Shown in pieces: positions 34,062-42,737 of a DNA stretch of 64,000 nucleotides (the first letter of the stretch is position 1; the number at the start of each line of letters is the position of its first letter). The DNA comes from a candidate division WOR-3 bacterium (GTDB lineage Bacteria; Hydrothermota; Tepidihabitantia; Tepidihabitantales; Tepidihabitantaceae). The position numbers were made by a program, and so were the translations under genes. The stretch lies in the NCBI GenBank assembly GCA_039801085.1, contig JBDRTY010000002.1, positions 124,001 through 188,000 of the forward strand, read 5' to 3'. Under the pieces are notes generated by a model that was given only the letters and a program-made list of their open reading frames with translations, was not told where the DNA came from and did no database searches.

Positions 34062-37000
34062 TTACCGGCTGAACCAGTGGTGGACAATTTGCGCCGCCCT
34101 TTTACCCTGCGGAGTATAGTCGTCAATCACCAGTTCATGCTCAATGTCCATCGGTGCCGGGTCGGTTTCCCATTTCCAGAAGTGGAAGCCGTAAAACCAG
34201 GGCAGGGGCTCAAGTTGCTCCGGGTTGCGCCAGAACGCCCGGAACGCAGCCTCATAGCAGTTTGCCTGCTCATTGAAGTCCACCCGCATCCTGCCGCCGG
34301 TTGAGGTTTTGAGGATCGTGCCCGAGTCGCCAACCGCAAAGCCGACAAGGTCATAATACCCCTGCCGGTTCACCAGCCGGATCTGAATTGAGCGCAGGGG
34401 CAGATAAACATTGGAGTACTGGACACTGCCGTTAAACTGCCAGGCAGAGCCGGCACGGAGAATCAGTCCGCCGGTCCCGCAGGCAAACCGGGCGGAGTCG
34501 TATTCCGGAACCGAAACCGAGAGCAAATCCCAGGAGCCGGTACGAAACTGCGCAACCTCCCAGCGGGCACCACCGTCAGTAGTGTGAAGCATTATCGCCT
34601 GATCACCGACGATGAAGCCGGTATCCGGGGTCAGCAAGTCAACCGCATTGAGCCGGACCGTTACCGGGCAGTCCAGCCGGTGCCAGGAGTTGCCACCGTC
34701 AGTGGTCTTGAGGATCGTCCCCTGTTCACCCGCAATATAGCCGGTCTGTCTGCCGGCAAAATCGATTGCGCGCAGCTGCAGCTGGAGGGTTTCGCCTGAG
34801 GGTAAAAGGCAGAATTTTCTTTCCCAGCTTTTGCCGCCATCAGTGGTTTTCAGGATTGTGCCGTTAGCTCCGACGACATAGCCGGTGCGGGTATCAGCCG
34901 GAAAACAGACCGAATAGAGGGTTGTATTTGTGCCGGTCCAAAGCGGTTGAATGCGGGCAAAGCCGTCAACTGTCTTCAGGATTACCCCCGACTCGCCCAC
35001 TGCATAACCGGTATCCCGGGCGGGAAAGCTGAGCGCATAAACTGTCCTGTTTGTGCCGGAGGGGCATAAGTTCCAGTTTCTGCCGCTGTCGGTTGTTTTG
35101 AGAATGATACCTGAATCACCGGCGATATAACCGTTCATCGTGTCAACCGGAAAGCAGACCGCATTCAGCCTTCTGGTGGTAAGCCGGTGGCGGACGGAAT
35201 GCCAGGCATGGGAGGTGTCCGGAGTGCCCAGGGCGGCGCTGTCCAGACTGCGGTAGCCGATCTCGGTGAACAGGATCGGCCGGTGAATCCGCTGATAAAG
35301 CTCATTTAACTGAGGAATCCGCAACCGCTCCCAGGAGCGCGGGCTTCTCCGCCGGATCTGCTCCAGGTCCGGCTGCTGGGTGATTGCGGTGTCATCCGGA
35401 TACCGGCCCGGATAGGCGGTTGTCTCCACGAGTGGAAAGTAGGGATGGATACCACAGATGTCAATCCCGTCCCAGAAGTAATCATTTACCGGGCTCCAGG
35501 AGGCACCGTAGGCGAGCGGTCCGGAATAGCAGGCGCGCACCGCCGGGATGACCTTCGTGCGCCAGAGCTGTGCTTCCTCAGGCGAGTCCAGGGTCTGATT
35601 GATTTCCAGACCGATGGTGAGCATCTCCACCCCTTTTTCTTCTGCCAGTCTTGCACAATGGGTGGCGTAAACCGATTCTGCCCAAAACCAGGCGGTATCG
35701 GACTGGGGGTTATGCCGACCGCACCATGTCCGGGTGGAGCAGGCAAGATAACAGCTGAGTGCCACATTCAGACCGCGGGCATGAGCGTAATCAATGACCA
35801 GCCGGATTGAACTGTCGGCAGGTGATTCACCGAAGAGCGGTTTCAGATAGCTCCAGCCCGGTCCGGTGTCCCGCATCAGCCAGCGGGAGTTTACTGCCAC
35901 CCAGTTGGCACCGATTCCGGCAAGTGAGTCCAGCGCCGGAAAGGTCCGGGAGTAAAAATAGGTTGAATCATAGGTGGTGGGAAAACAGAACCCCCTGTGG
36001 GTGGCAAGGGTGGCGTTGAATTTTCTCATTACCTCCTGCGCCTTTTTGTTGTGCGGGGTATAACCGGTATTACCCGCACCGCCATCACCGGTGTCGGTCT
36101 GCCAGGCATAAAAGCACCAGCCGGCAAACCAGGGTCTGCCCGCCAGCGCATGATAGGCGGCGATATAGGAGTTGCGCTGGGCAACCGGGTCATAGTTTCC
36201 GCTCTGGGTATCATTTTCCGGTTGCAGGTAACAGCGGTCAATACTCCGGTAGCCGATTTCAGTAAAAAGCACCGGCCGGGGCTGGTCAAGACCGCTGAGG
36301 AAGTTTTCAATCTCGGGAAGATATTTGTGCTTCCAGAACCAGGCGAGCCCGTCAACCGAACCCGGCGGAAATTCAGGCGGCGGATAAGGCGGTTCATCGG
36401 CAGTCAGGGGGAAGAAGGCGTTGATGCCGATATAATCAAGAGATTGCCAGAACGGAATCTGGCGCCAGGTGCGCCAGTCCGCACCATAGGTCAGGGCTGG
36501 AGGCTGGCTGGCTTTTCTGAAAACTTTCCGGACCTGAGCGATTGTCCGGTGCCATTCAGCCCTTTCCCAGGTTTCGTCTGTGGTCCGGTCCAGTCCGGCG
36601 CCGATGGCGAAAAGTTCACAGCCGGTTCTGAGCCCGATTTCGGCATAGTGGAGAATGAACCGGCGATAGGCGGTGAACCAGAGGGTATCAGGCGGGTTGT
36701 GAAAAAGCGGGCTGACCCCGGAGCGACAGCGCAGCTGGGGCTTGAGAAAGACCCTGATGCCGAGGTTGCGGGCAAGGCGGATGATATGGCTGATTTCACG
36801 GTCAGACGGTGAGCTGTCCGGCAGCCAGAAGATCTCGCTTTTGCCGGTGTCGGTCATCCACCAGACCGGCTGAATCACCACCCAGTTGATTCCGGTGCTG
36901 AACCTCATCTGCACCAGGGCAGTTTCGGCAGCAGGGGAGTCGTAGGAATACCGGGCAGAGGTCCGGATCAGCGTCATTCCCTTGATCAGTTCATCCGGAC

Positions 37001-37073
37001 CGGGCTGAGCAGAAAATCCGCTGCTGGGGAAGCAGAAAATGGCAACTATTCCGAAGAAGAGAAACCGGCGCAT
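34062..37073 (-). CDS. Secreted double glycoside-hydrolase-like protein with propeller inserted in second barrel
   Basis: 1003 residues. Signal peptide (FLFFGIVAIFCFPSSGFSA). Residues about 30-350 are a GH113-like TIM barrel (INWVVIQPVWW, VFLKPQLRC, FAIGAGLD, DYIGINAFFPL, ILFTEIGYRS-like VLFTEIGYRSID, GWCFYAWQTDTG). Residues about 360-615 begin a second barrel with the same order (NWVAVNSRW, LTIGLEINQT, DICGIHPYFPL, ILFTEIGYRSLD). It is then broken by about seven YCF48/HCF136-like blades (residues ~635-920, repeated GYxxGxxGxILKTTDGGxSW). Afterwards the missing barrel end resumes (YEAAFRAFW ... WFYGFHFWKWETDP ... YTPQGKRAAQIVHHWF). The substrate is unknown, perhaps beta-mannan by analogy with GH113. 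Confidence 0.75.
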   Translation of the reverse strand: MRRFLFFGIVAIFCFPSSGFSAQPGPDELIKGMTLIRTSARYSYDSPAAETALVQMRFSTGINWVVIQPVWWMTDTGKSEIFWLPDSSPSDREISHIIRLARNLGIRVFLKPQLRCRSGVSPLFHNPPDTLWFTAYRRFILHYAEIGLRTGCELFAIGAGLDRTTDETWERAEWHRTIAQVRKVFRKASQPPALTYGADWRTWRQIPFWQSLDYIGINAFFPLTADEPPYPPPEFPPGSVDGLAWFWKHKYLPEIENFLSGLDQPRPVLFTEIGYRSIDRCYLQPENDTQSGNYDPVAQRNSYIAAYHALAGRPWFAGWCFYAWQTDTGDGGAGNTGYTPHNKKAQEVMRKFNATLATHRGFCFPTTYDSTYFYSRTFPALDSLAGIGANWVAVNSRWLMRDTGPGWSYLKPLFGESPADSSIRLVIDYAHARGLNVALSCYLACSTRTWCGRHNPQSDTAWFWAESVYATHCARLAEEKGVEMLTIGLEINQTLDSPEEAQLWRTKVIPAVRACYSGPLAYGASWSPVNDYFWDGIDICGIHPYFPLVETTAYPGRYPDDTAITQQPDLEQIRRRSPRSWERLRIPQLNELYQRIHRPILFTEIGYRSLDSAALGTPDTSHAWHSVRHRLTTRRLNAVCFPVDTMNGYIAGDSGIILKTTDSGRNWNLCPSGTNRTVYALSFPARDTGYAVGESGVILKTVDGFARIQPLWTGTNTTLYSVCFPADTRTGYVVGANGTILKTTDGGKSWERKFCLLPSGETLQLQLRAIDFAGRQTGYIAGEQGTILKTTDGGNSWHRLDCPVTVRLNAVDLLTPDTGFIVGDQAIMLHTTDGGARWEVAQFRTGSWDLLSVSVPEYDSARFACGTGGLILRAGSAWQFNGSVQYSNVYLPLRSIQIRLVNRQGYYDLVGFAVGDSGTILKTSTGGRMRVDFNEQANCYEAAFRAFWRNPEQLEPLPWFYGFHFWKWETDPAPMDIEHELVIDDYTPQGKRAAQIVHHWFSR

Positions 37074-37079
37074 CGCTGT

Positions 37080-37107
37080 ATGATAGGCGGAATCCGGACC
37101 GGGTCAA
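37080..37107 (-). promoter_or_regulatory. Leaderless promoter of the glycoside-hydrolase-like gene
   Basis: Minus strand: TTGACC (37102-37107), 16 bp, TATCAT (37080-37085), then ACAGCG and the ATG. Confidence 0.75.
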
Positions 37108-37129
37108 ACACTGATACCCGCTCTGTTTC

Positions 37130-37157
37130 TTGACTCGGGCGCCGGTATCGGTAAATT
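37130..37157 (+). promoter_or_regulatory. Leaderless promoter of aspS
   Basis: TTGACT (37130-37135), 16 bp, TAAATT (37152-37157), then GATGGGT and ATG 37165. The two divergent -35 boxes are 22 bp apart. Confidence 0.75.
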
Positions 37158-37164
37158 GATGGGT

Positions 37165-38469
37165 ATGGAACGGACACTGGCACGGGAGCTGCCAAATCAT
37201 ATCGGTGAGCAGGTCCGGCTTCTGGGCTGGGTGCATCACATCCGCCAGCTGGGCAAAATCTCATTTGTGCTTTTGCGCGACCGCACTGGAGTGACGCAGG
37301 CGGTTACCGGTGAGCCGGAGCGGTTCGGTCTGGACCGGATTGAGCGGGAGTCAATTGTTGAGCTCGTGGGCCGGGTGAAGCCCGAGCCGCAGGCGCGGCA
37401 GGGGTGTGAGCTGGAGCTGGAGTCAATCCGGGTGCTGGTCGCACCGGTGGCACCACTGCCGTTTGAGGTCAGCCGGTCAAAGAAGAAGCTGAATCTGAAG
37501 CTGGATATGATTTTAGATCACCGGGCGTTTGCCCTGCGCAATCCCGAGATCGGTGCGGTCTTCCGGGTTCAGGCGGAGATCGTGCGGACCTTTCAGGAGT
37601 TTCTGCGCCGGGAGGGGTTTCTGGAGGTGCACACCTCCAAGATCATCGCTGCCGGGACCGAGGGCGGAACCGCACTGTTTCCGATCCAGTATTTTGAGCA
37701 GAAGGCTTATCTTGCCCAGAGTCCGCAGTTCTACAAGCAGATGCTGGTCGGTGCGGGTTATGAGCGGGTTTTTGAGGTCGGTTTTGTCTACCGGGCTGAG
37801 GACCACGCCACCTCCCGGCACATCAATGAGTATCTGTCCCTGGATTACGAGATGGGGTTCATTGACTCATTTCTGGATGTGACCCGGCTTGAGGAGCGGT
37901 TCTTGAAGGAGCTGTTAAAAAATCTGGCAGAAAACTGCGCGGAGGAGCTGAAGCTGCTTGAAGCCCGGCTGCCCGAGATCAGCTCCATCCCCTATCTCCA
38001 TTTCCGGGATGCGCTGGAGGTCTTAAAGCGGGATTACAACCGGGATGTGAGCAATATGCATGATCTCGACCCGGAGGCGGAACGCCAGCTGTGTGACTAT
38101 GCCCAGAAGGTCCACAATTCGGAGTTCATATTTATTACCCATTATCCGCGCCGGACCCGGCCGTTCTATACCCTCTGGGACCCGGATGATCCAGAGTATA
38201 CCTTCGGTTTTGATCTGCTGTTCCGGGGTCTGGAGGTGACCACCGGCTCCCAGCGGATTCACGATTACCATATGCTCGTGGAAAACATCCGGCGGTTCGG
38301 AATGAATCCGGAAAGTTTTGAGTTTTATCTTGAGATCTTCAAATATGCGGTGCCACCGCACGGCGGACTGGCGATCGGCGCCGAGCGTCTGACCCAGCAG
38401 TTTCTGGGCCTTGCCAATGTCCGGGAGGCAAGCCTGTTTCCACGCGACCGTTTCCGCCTGACACCATAA
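37165..38469 (+). CDS. aspS: Aspartyl-tRNA synthetase, archaeal type
   Basis: 434 residues, much shorter than bacterial AspRS (~580) because the bacterial GAD insertion is missing. It has an OB-fold anticodon domain (VRLLGWVHHIRQLG), class II motif 2 (FEVGFVYRAEDHATSRHINEYLSLDYEM) and motif 3 (GLAIGAERLTQQFLGL). His follows GWV, as in nondiscriminating archaeal-type enzymes that also charge tRNA-Asn, with GatCAB finishing the product. I chose ATG 37165 because it is 7 nt after the -10; TTG 37156 and ATG 37159 fall in or next to the -10. An AsnRS-like role is less likely given the length and motifs. Confidence 0.88.
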   Translation: MERTLARELPNHIGEQVRLLGWVHHIRQLGKISFVLLRDRTGVTQAVTGEPERFGLDRIERESIVELVGRVKPEPQARQGCELELESIRVLVAPVAPLPFEVSRSKKKLNLKLDMILDHRAFALRNPEIGAVFRVQAEIVRTFQEFLRREGFLEVHTSKIIAAGTEGGTALFPIQYFEQKAYLAQSPQFYKQMLVGAGYERVFEVGFVYRAEDHATSRHINEYLSLDYEMGFIDSFLDVTRLEERFLKELLKNLAENCAEELKLLEARLPEISSIPYLHFRDALEVLKRDYNRDVSNMHDLDPEAERQLCDYAQKVHNSEFIFITHYPRRTRPFYTLWDPDDPEYTFGFDLLFRGLEVTTGSQRIHDYHMLVENIRRFGMNPESFEFYLEIFKYAVPPHGGLAIGAERLTQQFLGLANVREASLFPRDRFRLTP

Positions 38470-38548
38470 AACCTTTCGTTTTAATAACTTAGAAATGCCC
38501 GCTGCGGTCCGTTTTTATAAGCTGAAAAATTTCAATGTGTTGGAGAAT

Positions 38549-38590
38549 TGGACCCCTTTTTGTCCTGTCTGGGGGGCAGTTCCCTATACC
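38549..38590. repeat. Second copy of the GGACCCCT...GGGGGCAGTTCCC intergenic element
   Basis: It lies in the 257-bp gap after aspS, which otherwise holds only the next promoter. GGACCCCT is followed about 20 nt later by GGGGGGCAGTTCCC, aligning with the element at about 1943-1980. Confidence 0.4.
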
Positions 38591-38671
38591 GCTGGTGCGG
38601 GTGCTGAGCGGTGGTTGCGGGCTTTTCGGGTCTGGTTTCGGTTCGGGTCCGGGTTGAATCTGCGTCCGTTT

Positions 38672-38698
38672 TTGACATTTCAGAATTGCCGGTATACT
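38672..38698 (+). promoter_or_regulatory. Promoter of the carbonic-anhydrase-like gene
   Basis: TTGACA (38672-38677), 15 bp, TATACT (38693-38698). A leader of about 20 nt carries AAAGGAGG before the GTG start, so this one is conventionally leadered. Confidence 0.65.
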
Positions 38699-38726
38699 GT
38701 TTCCATTCCTTTTAAAGGAGGAGCGT

Positions 38727-39104
38727 GTGGCAGAGTCACGGTTTGTGACCGCAATTAACTGTATGGATGGCAGGGTGCAGTTGCCGGTGATTGCCTGGCT
38801 GAAGGCGGATACCGGTGCTGATTATGTTGATAATATCACTGAGCCCGGTCCGGTGAAGATTCTTGCCGAGGGCAGAAACCGGGTGCTGCTGGGTTCGATC
38901 CGGCGCCGGGTGAAGATCTCGGTTGAACGGCACGGCTCCAGACTGGTTGCCATTATTGCCCACCATGACTGTGCGGGAAATCCGGTTGATGAGCAGACCC
39001 AGCGCCGTCAGCTGGAGCGGGCGATCCGGCGGGTGGAGTCCTGGGGGCTCGGGGTCAGAGTTGTCGGGCTGTGGGTGAATGAGCAGTGGCAGGTTGAAGG
39101 TTGA
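38727..39104 (+). CDS. Small beta-carbonic-anhydrase-like zinc protein
   Basis: 125 residues. TAINCMDGRVQLP and IIAHHDCAGNP supply a Cys-x-Asp-x-Arg and His-x2-Cys set, the four metal/catalytic positions of beta-carbonic anhydrases. The protein lacks most of the helical framework of the ~200-residue enzymes and, in place of a gate region, has TEPGPVKILAEGRNRVLLGSI. It may be a minimal hydratase or a non-CA relative. GTG start 5 nt after AAAGGAGG. Monocistronic; rbfA has its own promoter overlapping the stop. Confidence 0.65.
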   Translation: MAESRFVTAINCMDGRVQLPVIAWLKADTGADYVDNITEPGPVKILAEGRNRVLLGSIRRRVKISVERHGSRLVAIIAHHDCAGNPVDEQTQRRQLERAIRRVESWGLGVRVVGLWVNEQWQVEG

Positions 39105-39128
39105 CCTTTGTGCCGGAAGGTTTAGCAT
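39101..39128 (+). promoter_or_regulatory. Leaderless promoter of rbfA-truB-ribF
   Basis: TTGACC (39101-39106, overlapping the upstream stop codon), 16 bp, TAGCAT (39123-39128), then AAAGT and the ATG. Confidence 0.7.
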
Positions 39129-39133
39129 AAAGT

Positions 39134-39499
39134 ATGCGGTATCGGGAGCGCAGGGTGGCGGATGCGATCCGGGATATTGTTGCGGAGATCATCCTGAAGC
39201 AGATCTCGGACCCGGGGGTTGGGTTTGTCACTGTGACCAGATGTTCACTGTCAAGGGATCTGCGGAATGCCACCGTCTATTTTTCGGTGATGGGTGATGA
39301 GGCAGAGCGGCAGCGCTCGCTTGCTCATCTGGAGCATGCCCGGGGGTTCATCCGTTATCAGCTGAGCCGGCGTCTGAAGATGAAGTTTCTGCCTGAACTG
39401 CATTTTGCGCTGGATGAGGTGCTGGCGCAGGAGCAGCGGATCAACCGGCTGCTGGATGAGATGGAAGAGCCAGAGCCGGAAGATGAAGAAAATAAATAG
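39134..39499 (+). CDS. rbfA: Ribosome-binding factor A
   Basis: 121 residues. MRYRERRVADAIRDIVAEIIL, ISDPGVGFVTVTRCSLSRDLRNATVYFSV and LKMKFLPELHFALDEVLAQEQRINRLLDEM are the classic RbfA KH-like pattern. It helps 16S rRNA 5'-end maturation and 30S assembly. First gene of rbfA-truB-ribF; infB and nusA, usually upstream, are absent here. Leaderless start 5 nt after the -10. Confidence 0.95.
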   Translation: MRYRERRVADAIRDIVAEIILKQISDPGVGFVTVTRCSLSRDLRNATVYFSVMGDEAERQRSLAHLEHARGFIRYQLSRRLKMKFLPELHFALDEVLAQEQRINRLLDEMEEPEPEDEENK

Positions 39500-39519
39500 C
39501 CGGTCAGGGTGGTAGCGGT

Positions 39520-40398
39520 GTGCGCGGGGTGCTGAATATCAACAAGCCGGCCGGAATTTCTTCTTATGATGTAATCAGACGGTTGAAACCGGTGCTTGAG
39601 TCGAAGCGGATTGGCCATGCGGGCACGCTGGACCCGATGGCATCCGGGGTCCTGCTGGTGCTGGTTAACGAGGCAACGAAAATCAGCCGGGTGCTGATGG
39701 CGCTGGAGAAGGAGTATGAGGCAGAAATTACCTTCGGGATCGAAACTGATACGGATGATGTTACCGGCAGAGTAATACGGGAGGCGCCGGTGCCGGCAAT
39801 CAGTGCCGAGGAGCTGAGCAGGTTTCTCCAGGACAATTTTCAGGGCGAGCTCTGGCAGGTGCCACCGGACTACTCAGCGCTGAAGCAGGCGGGTGTTCCG
39901 CTTTACCGCCGGGCCCGGGCGGGTATGCCGGTTGAAAAAAGGACACGCCGGGTTAATATTTATGATATCCGGCTTTCAGCCTGGGAGCCGCCGGTTGCCC
40001 GGATTGCGGTCCGGGTTTCTTCCGGCACCTATGTGCGGGCGCTGGCACGGGACATCGGCCGGGCGCTGGGGTCAGCAGCTACCCTTTCCCGGCTGGTGCG
40101 GACCAGGGTCGGCAATTTTATGCTGAAGGACAGTCTGAATCTGGAGCAGGTGCCGGGTGGTGCTGAGCTCGCCAGCCTGCTTGTGCCGGTTGAGCAGGCG
40201 CTCAGCCATCTGCCCAGGCTGGAGGTCGGTCCGGAGATTGCCGAGCAGCTGCTTATGGGAAAACGGCCGGTCTGGAATGAGGCAATGCCGGCTGATACCG
40301 GACTGCTAGTGGCGGTCACCCGAAAGCGGGATTTTCTGGCGCTGGTGAAGTGCCGGGCCGGGGTGCTGATTCCGGAAAGGATTGTCTATGCCGGATAG
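39520..40398 (+). CDS. truB: tRNA pseudouridine-55 synthase
   Basis: 292 residues. NINKPAGISSYDVIRRLK, catalytic Asp in GHAGTLDPMASGVLLV, then SGTYVRALARDIGRALG and a C-terminal PUA-like region. It makes Psi55 in the T arm of tRNAs. GTG start at 39520, with a second GTG at 39529. ribF overlaps its end by 11 nt. Confidence 0.95.
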   Translation: MRGVLNINKPAGISSYDVIRRLKPVLESKRIGHAGTLDPMASGVLLVLVNEATKISRVLMALEKEYEAEITFGIETDTDDVTGRVIREAPVPAISAEELSRFLQDNFQGELWQVPPDYSALKQAGVPLYRRARAGMPVEKRTRRVNIYDIRLSAWEPPVARIAVRVSSGTYVRALARDIGRALGSAATLSRLVRTRVGNFMLKDSLNLEQVPGGAELASLLVPVEQALSHLPRLEVGPEIAEQLLMGKRPVWNEAMPADTGLLVAVTRKRDFLALVKCRAGVLIPERIVYAG

Positions 40399-41296
40399 AA
40401 GTGGCGGGCTGGTTCTGACCATCGGTGGATTTGACGGCGTGCACCTCGGCCATCGGGCAATCATCCAGGCGGTCCAGGAGGAGGCGCAGACCCGGAACGC
40501 CCGTTCCGGGCTGGTGACCTTTGAGCCCCATCCGGCGCAGCTGCTGCATCCGGAGTTTCCCTATCTGCTGACACCGCTTGAGGAGAAAAAGCTGGTGCTG
40601 GCTGAGCTCGGGGTTGATTATGTCCATGTGATCGGTTTTAACGAACGGATACGGAACCTTGCGCCCGAGGAGTTTGTGCTCGAGGAGATTGTCAAACCGC
40701 TGAAACCGGCTGGTGTGGTCATCGGTGCGGATCACCGGTTCGGTCAGCATGCCCGGGGTGATGTCCGGCTGCTCGGGGAAATTCTGGCTCGGTATTCAAT
40801 TCCGCTGAAGATCATTCCCGAGGTGGTGCATCTTGGTGCTCCGGTCCGCTCCACCCGAATCCGGGAGCATCTGGTGCTGGGTCATATCCGGCTTGCCAAC
40901 GAACTGCTGGGCAGGCGGTACGGGATCCTGGGCCGGGTGGTGCGCGGAACCGGCACCGGCAGAAAACTGGGTTTTCCCACAGTCAATGTTGAACCGGTGA
41001 GCCCAGACAAGCTGCTGCCGGCAGAGGGTGTCTATGCCGGCTGTGCCGAGTTCGGGGGCAGGAGGTTTTCCGGTGCGGTGAACATCGGGTTCAAGCCGAC
41101 ATTCGGCGGCACCGGCAGAACGGTTGAGGTCCATCTTCTTGATTTTCAGGGTGAGGTGGCTGCCGGCACACCGGTGACGGTCCGGCTGGTGGAGCGCATC
41201 CGGCCCGAGCAGAAGTTTCCTGATCCGGCAGCACTCCGGGCACAGATTGCTGCCGATATTGTTAAAATCAGACAGGTGCTGGAACGGGAGCAGTAA
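40388..41296 (+). CDS. ribF: Bifunctional riboflavin kinase / FAD synthetase
   Basis: 302 residues. The N-terminal FMN adenylyltransferase domain has GGFDGVHLGHRAII (HxGH-type nucleotidyl site), TFEPHP and VRSTRIREHL. The C-terminal flavokinase domain has GRKLGFPTVNVE and the NIGFKPTFGGTGRTVEVHLLDF motif. It converts riboflavin to FMN and FAD. ATG 40388 lies inside the truB end; a TTG two codons upstream is possible. Confidence 0.95.
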   Translation: MPDRSGGLVLTIGGFDGVHLGHRAIIQAVQEEAQTRNARSGLVTFEPHPAQLLHPEFPYLLTPLEEKKLVLAELGVDYVHVIGFNERIRNLAPEEFVLEEIVKPLKPAGVVIGADHRFGQHARGDVRLLGEILARYSIPLKIIPEVVHLGAPVRSTRIREHLVLGHIRLANELLGRRYGILGRVVRGTGTGRKLGFPTVNVEPVSPDKLLPAEGVYAGCAEFGGRRFSGAVNIGFKPTFGGTGRTVEVHLLDFQGEVAAGTPVTVRLVERIRPEQKFPDPAALRAQIAADIVKIRQVLEREQ

Positions 41297-41320
41297 CCCG
41301 GGTTTGACTGTCCCAAGTTG

Positions 41321-41348
41321 TTGACAATCAACCCTGCAGACTTAAGAT
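41321..41348 (+). promoter_or_regulatory. Leaderless promoter of the propeller/efflux operon
   Basis: TTGACA (41321-41326), 16 bp, TAAGAT (41343-41348), then TGTGAT and the ATG. Confidence 0.78.
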
Positions 41349-41354
41349 TGTGAT

Positions 41355-42734
41355 ATGAGCAGTTTGAGCCTGATTTTAATTCTGACCGTTCTGCCACCAG
41401 ATTCGCTGGTGTGCCCGATGCGGGTGGACACAGCTCAGGAGCTGGAACTGGCGATTCTGCCGCCGGAGAATGTCAGTCTGCCGGTCCAGTACCGGATTGA
41501 CTGGGGCGATGGCGAGACCCTGGACTGGACCGAGCCGGTGAATTCGCGCACCGAGGTTTACCGTTACCACCGCTATCGCCAGCCCGGCACCTATCAGTTG
41601 CGGGTGATGCTCCGCGACCGGCTGGGCATTTCTTCGGAGTGGAGCAGACCTGTTGCGGTTGAGGTGGTGCCTTCGCTTTTGAAGTGGTTTGCGCCGACGC
41701 TGGAACCGGTAGTAGGTGCACCGGCACTGGATGAGAACGGTAATGTTTATCTCGGAGATGAGTCGGGCACAGTTTATTCGTTCAACTCCGCGGGTGAGCT
41801 GCGCTGGACTTTTCAGGTCCGGCAGCCGGTTTATGCAGGTGCAACGGTGGAGCAGGGACTGGTTTATGTGCCGGCGCTGGACTCCTGCCTCTACTGTCTG
41901 GATACACTGGGCAAACTTAAATGGTCGGTAAATCTGGGGGATGAGCTTTGGACCCCGCCTGCCATCGGGCAGGACCAAAATCTCTACCTGACCACGGACA
42001 AGGGCAGGCTGGTGAGCGTGGACGCAAAGGGCAGAATCCGCTGGCAGGTCCAGCTCGGTGATGAGGCGGCCGGGGCACCGACGCTCGGACCGGATGGCAA
42101 TATCTATGTGAGCGCCGACTCCATTTACTGCTTTACTCCGAAGGGAAAGCGGCGCTGGGCGTTCGGCACACCGGATAACGCCTATTTCTTTGCCGGACCG
42201 GTGGTGGACGGGCAGGGGCTGGTGTACTGCGGGAGTTTTGACGGGTATGTGTACTGTCTGGGAAGAGATGGCAGGATGGTCTGGCGGGCACCGGTGCCGG
42301 ATGAGGATGAGATCCGGACCGAGGTGGTGTTTGACCCTGAAGGCAGGATGTATCTCGGTACCGATGGATACTATCTGTGTGTGAAGGAGCCGGGGAAAAC
42401 GATCCGGGTCGTGTATGAGACCGGTGATGGTATCTGTGCGACACCGGCGGTCAGCGCGCAGGGGACAGTTTATCTGCTTTCCGATGACGGGGTGCTTTAC
42501 GCATTTACCCGGGAGGGAAGGATATTCTTTACCGCCGAAGTTGCCGGCGGTGATAAGGAGCTCTACTACAGTTCGTCGCCGGCGATCGGACAGGATGGAA
42601 CGGTCTATGTCGGTTCCTGGGATGGCGGAATTTATGCATTTCATGGCGATGCACCGCCGGCAAACACAGTCTGGGCGCAATACCGGGGTGATGCCCAGCA
42701 CCGGGGCAGGGTTACCGTCCGGAAGGGGAGGTAA
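41355..42734 (+). CDS. Exported PKD plus PQQ-type beta-propeller protein
   Basis: 459 residues. A short hydrophobic N-terminus (SLSLILILTVL) is followed by one PKD-like module (YRIDWGDGETLDWTE ... YRQPGTYQLRVMLRD). Then comes a seven- or eight-blade propeller with GAPALDENGNVYLGDESGTVYSF-type blades, closing with VWAQYRGDAQHRG. It is a shorter paralogue of the lipoprotein at 22103. The export signal is weak and lacks a clear cleavage site or lipobox. First gene of the unit with the Yip1-like and efflux genes; role unknown. Confidence 0.75.
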   Translation: MSSLSLILILTVLPPDSLVCPMRVDTAQELELAILPPENVSLPVQYRIDWGDGETLDWTEPVNSRTEVYRYHRYRQPGTYQLRVMLRDRLGISSEWSRPVAVEVVPSLLKWFAPTLEPVVGAPALDENGNVYLGDESGTVYSFNSAGELRWTFQVRQPVYAGATVEQGLVYVPALDSCLYCLDTLGKLKWSVNLGDELWTPPAIGQDQNLYLTTDKGRLVSVDAKGRIRWQVQLGDEAAGAPTLGPDGNIYVSADSIYCFTPKGKRRWAFGTPDNAYFFAGPVVDGQGLVYCGSFDGYVYCLGRDGRMVWRAPVPDEDEIRTEVVFDPEGRMYLGTDGYYLCVKEPGKTIRVVYETGDGICATPAVSAQGTVYLLSDDGVLYAFTREGRIFFTAEVAGGDKELYYSSSPAIGQDGTVYVGSWDGGIYAFHGDAPPANTVWAQYRGDAQHRGRVTVRKGR

Positions 42735-42737
42735 TAG

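Noticed and set aside
38495-38758. Open frame between aspS and the carbonic-anhydrase-like gene
   Set aside because: It runs through the intergenic element, a promoter and an SD, and overlaps the better-supported gene at 38727.
41376-42701. Antisense frame of 441 codons opposite the propeller gene
   Set aside because: Shadow frame. The plus-strand frame encodes clear PKD and propeller blades and has a promoter and start; the antisense peptide is compositionally odd (rich in His, Arg and Ile).
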